A stretch of DNA of 49,702 nucleotides from Bacteroidota bacterium. GTDB taxonomy: Bacteria; Bacteroidota; Bacteroidia; B-17B0; Aurantibacillaceae. The notes under the pieces are model-generated. The model searched no databases, was not told the DNA's origin, and was given only the letters and a program-made list of their open reading frames with translations. A program made the translations under genes and the position numbers. Location: the NCBI GenBank assembly GCA_018267825.1, contig JAFDXR010000016.1, forward strand, positions 179,628 to 229,329, written 5' to 3'. The stretch's first letter is position 1. Each line of letters starts with the position of its first letter. Shown piece by piece: positions 44,513 to 49,702 of the stretch.

Positions 44513-44961
44513 TGAAAAAACGACTACCATATTTACTTTCATGTATTGTTATGCTCTGCCTGAGCATGGCTCTGCATGCCCAACCGGAATCGAAGCGCGA
44601 GAAAATCGAAGCGCTGCGGGTATCCTATATTACCCAGAAGGTAAACTTTACAACTCAGGAAGCACAGGCTTTCTGGCCATTGTACAACGAGATGTCAGAC
44701 CGTCTGGAGGCCGCACGGAAAGCTTTCAGACAGCAATACAATAAAAACACAAATTACGATTTCGCCACCGATAAGGAAGCGGAAGCCTACCTGGCGGCAG
44801 AATTAGCCCTGAAACAAAAAGAATTTGAATTGTATAAAGAGTATTACGAGAAATTCAAAAAAATACTACCTATCAAAAAAGTGGCAGCGCTTCGCAGGGC
44901 CGAAGAAGAATTTAAACACGAAATTATTAAGTCCCTCAAAGCCAACCAAACCGAACAGTGA
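44512..44961 (+). CDS. Spy/CpxP-like periplasmic helical protein
   Basis: The 149-residue protein has a signal peptide (LSCIVMLCLSMALHA) and a helical charged mature region. LRVSYITQKVNFTTQEAQAFWPLYNEMSDRLEAARKAF resembles the LTxxQ-type proteins often found with Bacteroidota ECF sigma genes. It may sense or buffer unfolded envelope proteins and feed the anti-sigma factor. The gene is translationally coupled to both neighbours (one-base and four-base overlaps). Confidence 0.75.
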   Translation: MKKRLPYLLSCIVMLCLSMALHAQPESKREKIEALRVSYITQKVNFTTQEAQAFWPLYNEMSDRLEAARKAFRQQYNKNTNYDFATDKEAEAYLAAELALKQKEFELYKEYYEKFKKILPIKKVAALRRAEEEFKHEIIKSLKANQTEQ

Positions 44962-46136
44962 AGCGGCAAAACATATTTTTTATTTCCCTGCTCGGCCTGG
45001 CGTTTCTGAACGTGAGCCATCTATGGGCAGGTATTGGCGGCGATACCAGCAAAATCAAAAATGCCCGGCCTCCCCGCCACTATTTCAATTCCATGATCTT
45101 CACGGATGCTTATGCTACCGGCCTGAGAACCCTGGATAATGCAGCGAAACCCATGTTCAATAAACTGCACAACTACCAGGTGAAACAACTCATGCTTGGA
45201 TTCAATGTACCTGTGGCTACCAAAGACTTTTACAATAAAGACAGCAGCCGTGTTTCCAACCTGCACCTTATGCTTACCGGCAGTTACCTGAGCATGACCC
45301 CAAACTTCGGTGGCATTTCGGATCACCGCCTTACCAAAACATCTGTGGGTTTTCGCGGAATTTTTAATGATGGTAAAAAGAGCATGTTCTTTGTCGAATT
45401 CTCGCCCTTTGTGACCAGGGATGCCGGTTACCGCTACACACATACCTACAGGCTGGCCTCCAGTATCATTTATAATTTTACCGTCAATCAATATTTCAGT
45501 TTCCGGTTGGGCTATACCCGGTCATTTATCTGGGGAAATGCCTACCACCTGCCATATATAGGTTTTCGTGTGGGCCAGCTCGACCGTATCAATTTCAGTG
45601 TTCAGTTTCCGCGCAGCATCAGCCTCAATATTCCGATCGGGCATTACATCCGCACCAGTTTGTATACCAAACCCCAGGGCGGCCTGTATTCCTTTGCCAA
45701 CGTGGATTCTCTGTCGCCCGATTTTAAAAATAAAACCATTTACTTCGGCCGTTACGAGTTTCTTTCCGGGCTCCGTGTGGATGTACTTCCGTCGAAGTAT
45801 TTTAATTTCTACCTGAGCAGCGGGCTCACCACCCAGAACTTTGTCGGCATGTTTCCGAATGGAAGAAAATTCAAACCGGGCAGTAATCTCAGTACCGTTG
45901 AGCGTATTTCAGGAAGTCTGTTTATAAACTTCGGCATAGTTGTCCGGTTTGGGAAAACGCGTTCCATTTACAATAACCAGCAGATGTACAATGCGCTGGA
46001 TCTGAACAACAGCCTTGATCCGGGCAATAACAATGTAAACCCGGGCAACGGTAATATTCCGAGACCACAGAAAAAAATCAGGCACCTCGATCCCAAAGAT
46101 GTGCAGGATTTAATGGAAACAGAAGACCTCTACTGA
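44958..46136 (+). CDS. Outer-membrane beta-barrel-like protein of unknown function
   Basis: The start is GTG at 44958, overlapping the preceding TGA. The 392-residue product has a signal peptide (RQNIFFISLLGLAFLNVSHLWA) followed by beta-strand-rich sequence with aromatic girdles (YFSFRLGYTRSFIWG, NFYLSSGLTTQNFVG). A low-complexity Asn/Pro/Gly segment (NNSLDPGNNNVNPGNGN) precedes a charged C-terminus. It probably lies in the outer membrane as the last gene of the ECF sigma operon. The non-standard start is supported by the overlap and the signal peptide. Confidence 0.72.
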   Translation: MKRQNIFFISLLGLAFLNVSHLWAGIGGDTSKIKNARPPRHYFNSMIFTDAYATGLRTLDNAAKPMFNKLHNYQVKQLMLGFNVPVATKDFYNKDSSRVSNLHLMLTGSYLSMTPNFGGISDHRLTKTSVGFRGIFNDGKKSMFFVEFSPFVTRDAGYRYTHTYRLASSIIYNFTVNQYFSFRLGYTRSFIWGNAYHLPYIGFRVGQLDRINFSVQFPRSISLNIPIGHYIRTSLYTKPQGGLYSFANVDSLSPDFKNKTIYFGRYEFLSGLRVDVLPSKYFNFYLSSGLTTQNFVGMFPNGRKFKPGSNLSTVERISGSLFINFGIVVRFGKTRSIYNNQQMYNALDLNNSLDPGNNNVNPGNGNIPRPQKKIRHLDPKDVQDLMETEDLY

Positions 46137-46177
46137 AATTTTTACGTACCTTAGAATGCTAAATTCTGCCTGCACAT

Positions 46178-47140
46178 TTGAGGTACTTCATTTATATTTT
46201 ATGCTCCTTAACCGGACTTTCTTTTAGCGTAAACGCTCAACTTGCAGCTTTTTCTCCTTTAGCCCAACCGGCTCCACCACCATCGTTTCGTTGTGTAGCT
46301 TATTATGGAACCTCTCCATCTTACAAAGGTCGCCAGATTTTACTGGCCGGTACTTCGGCAGCTCTGATATCGGGTTCGCTGGTATACCTGAACCAGGCCT
46401 GGTATAAACAATACAGCTCTTCCAAGTTTCACTTTTTCAACGATAACGATGAATGGCTCCAGATGGATAAATGCGGGCACATGTACACAACTTACCAGAC
46501 CGGCAGGCTCATGATAGAGGCTACAGCCTGGAGCGGTGCCAATAAAACAAACCGTTTGCTGCTGGGTGGCTTAAGCGGTTTTGCCTACATGACGGCCATT
46601 GAAGTGATGGATGGCTATAGCAGCGGCTGGGGTTTTTCCTGGGGCGACATGAGCGCCAATGCCCTTGGAAGCGGCATTGCAATTGGGCAGGAATTATTGT
46701 GGCGAAAGCAAAGAATACTCCTTAAGTTTTCATACAGACCCTCTGACTATGCCCAATACCGACCCGATGAGCTGGGTAAAAGTTTTTCGGAAAGGCTCCT
46801 GAAAGATTACAATGGGCAAACCTACTGGCTGAGTATAAACCCTTCTTCATTCATGAAAGAGGATACGCATTTTCCGCACTGGTTGAATATTGCATTGGGT
46901 TACGGAGCAGACGGCATGATCGGCGCACGCTATAACAACATTGTGGTGATGGACTCCCAGGGCAATACCAAAAGCTTTACGCGTTATCGCCAGGTTTATC
47001 TGTCGCTTGATGTGGATCTCACACGCATCCGCACGCGTTCCAAATTTCTGAAAACGGTTTTCACCTGCCTGAATACGGTTAAAATTCCTTTCCCTAATAT
47101 TGAGCTGGGAAATGGTAAACTGAAAGGAAACTGGTATTGA
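46178..47140 (+). CDS. DUF2279-family (YfiM-like) envelope protein
   Basis: Starting at TTG 46178, the 320-residue product has a signal peptide (RYFIYILCSLTGLSFSVNAQ). The central region DEWLQMDKCGHMYTTYQTGRLM, FAYMTAIEVMDGYSSGWGFSWGDMSANALG resembles DUF2279/YfiM-like proteins. Hydrophobic stretches at about 55-75 and 125-145 suggest membrane association. No ATG in frame gives a full signal peptide; an inverted pair GTACCT/AGGTAC (46146-46151, 46181-46186) brackets the start. Function is unknown. Confidence 0.75.
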   Translation: MRYFIYILCSLTGLSFSVNAQLAAFSPLAQPAPPPSFRCVAYYGTSPSYKGRQILLAGTSAALISGSLVYLNQAWYKQYSSSKFHFFNDNDEWLQMDKCGHMYTTYQTGRLMIEATAWSGANKTNRLLLGGLSGFAYMTAIEVMDGYSSGWGFSWGDMSANALGSGIAIGQELLWRKQRILLKFSYRPSDYAQYRPDELGKSFSERLLKDYNGQTYWLSINPSSFMKEDTHFPHWLNIALGYGADGMIGARYNNIVVMDSQGNTKSFTRYRQVYLSLDVDLTRIRTRSKFLKTVFTCLNTVKIPFPNIELGNGKLKGNWY

Positions 47141-47143
47141 TGG

Positions 47144-49093
47144 CTAATTGCCAAGCTTGGAGAAACAGGCCCAGATAATGCTCAGATCTTTTTCGATTTT
47201 ATAATCCTTGGCATAGCCGAAGTTAAGCAGTTTCTTTTTTTCGAAATGCACTTCAGATCCCATGACATCGGCCGGCGAAAGAATAGAAGGCTTGATAACC
47301 GGGAGCGAGCGGTCGATCACTTTCCCGTAACCTACCCATGAGTAAAACCCAAACAGGACTTTGAAGAGATTGGCAATGAAGTTGGCCTTATGCTGTTGAA
47401 ACCAGATCACAAGGGGTAGCCCGGCTAATAATACAAAACATACACACAAATCCAGCAAACGTTTTTTACGTTTATTTTCCGGGCGACTTACACTGTTGAC
47501 ATCGATGACGTATAAATCGCCGGCCGTATCAATATTGCTGCTGCCGATGATAGAAAGGCTTTCGGGCGGAGCGATCTTGAAATCCACCCCACTCGATACA
47601 AGTGTCAGCATATTATTAATAATATCGCTGGAACTGATGTCGCGGGCACAGAAAATGATCTCATTGATGCGATGCACATCAATAATTTCGTTGATCTGGT
47701 TTATTTTACCAATGTAGTTGGGATTATGCACACCGTTATTTTCGGCGCTCACAAAGCCCGTAAACTCAGCATTTACTTTGGTTTGTTTCAGTAAACCGTA
47801 AACACGGTTAAACTCTTTTTCTTCGCCGATAATGGCAATACGCTTGGTATTCGGGGCATTGAGTCTGTAGGACTTAAGGCCTGCCAGGTGAAGCAATAAG
47901 CGTACAATCACAAATGATGCCATGGCCCAGGCTGTGCCTAATAAAATAAGGGCCCGTGAAAACCGGAGATGTTCCGGTAAAAGCGAATACCCGATCAGAA
48001 TAAGCCCGGTTCCGACAATAACGCCCCGGAAGATCTTTAAAAACTTCACCGGGAAATCATAGCCACCGCTGAGATATACCATCATGAGCCACATCAGGCT
48101 GTATGCCGGAAATGCCACATCTACAAGTCGTTCCGAATAAAAATCGTCGGACAGGTCGTACTTCCTCACGTAGAAATATTTCACCAGGTAGAGTCCGGCT
48201 GTGATGGCTGCAAAATCGAGCGCGGGCACGGCATAGGTTTTAATAAGCCTGACAGCAATAGCCATACCGGCACGCAGGTAAATAGCAAAATTGATGAGCA
48301 GGGAAAACCAGAAGGCATTGGAACTCGAAAAATGTTTGCGGGCAAACAAAGCCATGGCCTTATAGAAAATAAGCACATAATTGATGCTGCCTCGCTTGGT
48401 GCTTTCGCCCTTGTAATGGATAATCTGTGTTTCGGGAAAATAATAGTTCTTATAGCCGGCCAGTTTCACGCGGTAAGAGAGGTCGATATCCTCGCCATAC
48501 ATAAAGAACGATTCATCGAGCAGGCCTGTTTTATCGAGCACCGATTTCCGGAGCAGCATAAATGCCCCGCTCAGAACATCCACTTCATTGGTATCGTTCT
48601 CGCCAAGGTAGCCCAGGTGATAACGTCCGAAACGCCTGGATTTGGGAAACAGTCTCGAAAATCCGAATATCTTATAAAAAGCCACGCCCGGAGTTGGGAG
48701 TCCGCGTTTAGACTCCGGCGCAAAATTTCCTTTACCATCCAGCATTTTAACGCCCAATGCGCCTGCATCGGGATGGGTATCCATAAAATGCACGACTTTT
48801 TCAAAGGTATCTTCCTGAACAACGGTATCGGGGTTGAGCAGAAGAATGTATTCGCCGGTGGAGTGCCGGATAGCCTGGTTATTGGCAACTGAAAACCCCG
48901 TGTTGGTTTTATTTTCGATCAGGTTAATGTTCGGAAATTTCTCCCGGATCAGGGCCACAGAGCCATCCACCGAGTTATTGTCTACCACAAACACTTCGGT
49001 AGGCACTTTTTCAGAAGCCTTCAGAACCGAGTGCAGGCATTGTTCAATAAAATGCTTGACGTTATAGTTAACAATAATGACGGATAGTTTCAC
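47144..49093 (-). CDS. Family 2 glycosyltransferase fused to the non-catalytic part of a polyprenyl-phosphate sugar transferase
   Basis: Of 649 residues, about 1-260 are a GT2 domain (KLSVIIVNYNVKHFIEQCL, VVDNNSVDGS, LLLNPDTVV, FMYGEDIDLSYRVKLAGY). Four or five membrane helices (about 260-405) and a Rossmann-like segment (KRIAIIGEEKEF ... IIFCARDISSSDI) follow, as in the N-terminal half of WbaP/WcaJ-type transferases. After a last hydrophobic helix only about 65 residues remain, lacking the conserved bacterial sugar-transferase catalytic region. It probably makes surface polysaccharide using a rhamnosyl- or similar GT2 activity; the second half is likely regulatory or structural. Confidence 0.85.
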   Translation of the reverse strand: MKLSVIIVNYNVKHFIEQCLHSVLKASEKVPTEVFVVDNNSVDGSVALIREKFPNINLIENKTNTGFSVANNQAIRHSTGEYILLLNPDTVVQEDTFEKVVHFMDTHPDAGALGVKMLDGKGNFAPESKRGLPTPGVAFYKIFGFSRLFPKSRRFGRYHLGYLGENDTNEVDVLSGAFMLLRKSVLDKTGLLDESFFMYGEDIDLSYRVKLAGYKNYYFPETQIIHYKGESTKRGSINYVLIFYKAMALFARKHFSSSNAFWFSLLINFAIYLRAGMAIAVRLIKTYAVPALDFAAITAGLYLVKYFYVRKYDLSDDFYSERLVDVAFPAYSLMWLMMVYLSGGYDFPVKFLKIFRGVIVGTGLILIGYSLLPEHLRFSRALILLGTAWAMASFVIVRLLLHLAGLKSYRLNAPNTKRIAIIGEEKEFNRVYGLLKQTKVNAEFTGFVSAENNGVHNPNYIGKINQINEIIDVHRINEIIFCARDISSSDIINNMLTLVSSGVDFKIAPPESLSIIGSSNIDTAGDLYVIDVNSVSRPENKRKKRLLDLCVCFVLLAGLPLVIWFQQHKANFIANLFKVLFGFYSWVGYGKVIDRSLPVIKPSILSPADVMGSEVHFEKKKLLNFGYAKDYKIEKDLSIIWACFSKLGN

Positions 49094-49150
49094 ACCTGTA
49101 ATAATCGCCTAAAATACCAAAATATTACTTTTCAGAACGTTATTTTTCGG

Positions 49151-49179
49151 TTTAGAATTGAATTCTTTTGCTAAATTTG
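49151..49179 (+). promoter_or_regulatory. Promoter-like sequence upstream of the 138-bp array
   Basis: TTTA (49151-49154), a 17-base spacer and TAAATTTG (49172-49179) fit the Bacteroidota consensus with one mismatch at -33. It points into the array and no plus-strand coding frame follows. A stem (49191-49199 with 49218-49226, one G-U pair) lies between it and the first unit. Confidence 0.5.
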
Positions 49180-49229
49180 CAATCCTGTAAAACGAGCCTA
49201 TTCGTTTATAAATCAAGAGGTTCGTTTAA

Positions 49230-49702
49230 CCGGCAAAGCCGGGGATTTTCGGGACTGGATAGAGAGTCCTTAATATGCTCTATCAAAAAATAATGGTCCG
49301 GTAGCTCAGTCCCGATTTTGTTCTGGCTGAGGCCAGACTACAAAATCGAGGATCCTCGAAAAACCAACCGGCAAAGCCGGGGATTTTCGGGACTGGATAG
49401 AGAGTCCTTAATGTACTCTATCAAAATATAATGGTCCGGTAGCTCAGTCCCGATTTTGTTCTGGCTGAGGCCAGACTACAAAATCGAGGATCCTCGAAAA
49501 ACCAACCGGCAAAGCCGGGGATTTTCGGGACTGGATAGAGAGTCCTTAATATGCTCTATCAAAATATAATGGTCCGGTAGCTCAGTCCCGATTTTGTTCT
49601 GGCTGAGGCCAGACTACAAAATCGAGGATCCTCGAAAAACCAACCGGCAAAGCCGGGGATTTTCGGGACTGGATAGAGAGTCCTTAATGTGCTCTATCAA
49701 AA
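49230..49702 (+). repeat. Structured 138-bp tandem repeat array, at least 3.4 units
   Basis: Units start at 49230, 49368, 49506 and 49644 with an exact 138-bp period and run off the window. Each holds a CCGGC-AAA-GCCGG hairpin and GATAGAG/CTCTATC arms. GGTCCGGTAGCTCAGT comes next, followed by a CTGGC/GCCAG hairpin inside GATTTTGT/ACAAAATC arms and the palindrome TCGAGGATCCTCGA. Units differ only in the loop of the GATAGAG hairpin and the adjacent A/T tract. All six frames contain stops, so it is not a coding repeat. Strand is set by the promoter-like sequence; function is unknown. Confidence 0.9.

Noticed and set aside
49315..49340. Functional tRNA gene in the repeat unit
   Set aside because: The A-box-like start is not followed by an anticodon arm, T-arm or matching acceptor 3' strand.
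49230..49702. CRISPR array
   Set aside because: The whole 138-bp unit is repeated with almost no variation, so there are no spacers, and no cas genes are nearby.

Overview
The window looks like a chromosomal piece of a Bacteroidota bacterium, probably a gliding or surface-associated Cytophagia/Sphingobacteriia/Chitinophagia-type lineage. The evidence is several type IX secretion (T9SS) C-terminal sorting domains, a SprB-repeat adhesin, TAnnTTTG-type -7 promoter boxes, few Shine-Dalgarno sequences, and a tmRNA with a GENNYAMAA tag. No flagellar genes are seen, so the chemosensory genes may serve gliding, development or another output. The window cuts a gene on the left and a tandem repeat on the right.

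0-11.3 kb (minus strand): a partial giant adhesin, a small secreted protein, a lipoprotein and a large TerB/FHA-like/ABCG-type transporter. These lie downstream of a SiaA-SiaB-SiaB-SiaC phosphorylation switch, in which one SiaB copy has lost key kinase residues. Upstream of that sit a stand-alone CheB methylesterase and a CheR-like protein without a recognisable SAM-binding site. 11.3-21.4 kb: a complete chemosensory set, ParA - soluble five-PAS MCP - CheW - CheY - CheB - CheA - CheC-like - CheR, with a second intact CheR converging on it. The soluble receptor carries two Aer-type (FAD-like) PAS domains, and the neighbouring ParA suggests a positioned cytoplasmic array.

21.5-29.2 kb (plus strand): a NarL-type response regulator, a tiny unknown protein, a 1706-residue hybrid histidine kinase with about seven PAS domains, and a REC-REC-HPt phosphorelay protein. 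A bidirectional terminator separates them from a convergent metalloprotease-propeller-barrel protein (29.2-32.1 kb).

32.1-39.3 kb is accessory DNA. A T9SS protein gene split by an in-frame stop is flanked by copies of a palindromic repeat. Next come two small paralogous DUF4248-like HTH proteins with a third gene, and an AbiEi/AbiEii-type toxin-antitoxin pair behind a large nested dyad. Last are an ImmA/IrrE remnant and a serine recombinase remnant, both missing their N-terminal halves and meeting head to head. The recombinase frame runs into the terminator and 3' end of the host tmRNA gene, the probable integration site. The AT-rich part from about 34.7 to 38.3 kb looks like an immobilised island.

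39.4-49.1 kb is more core-like: a secreted lysyl-oxidase-family protein with dockerin-like and T9SS domains, a saccharopine/alanine dehydrogenase-family enzyme, an ECF sigma factor with its membrane partner and periplasmic protein, two envelope proteins, and a glycosyltransferase fused to the non-catalytic part of a sugar-phosphate transferase. The last 470 bases are a 138-bp structured, non-coding tandem array behind a promoter-like sequence.

No searches were run. Family names rest on motif recognition and coordinates on reading the sequence.
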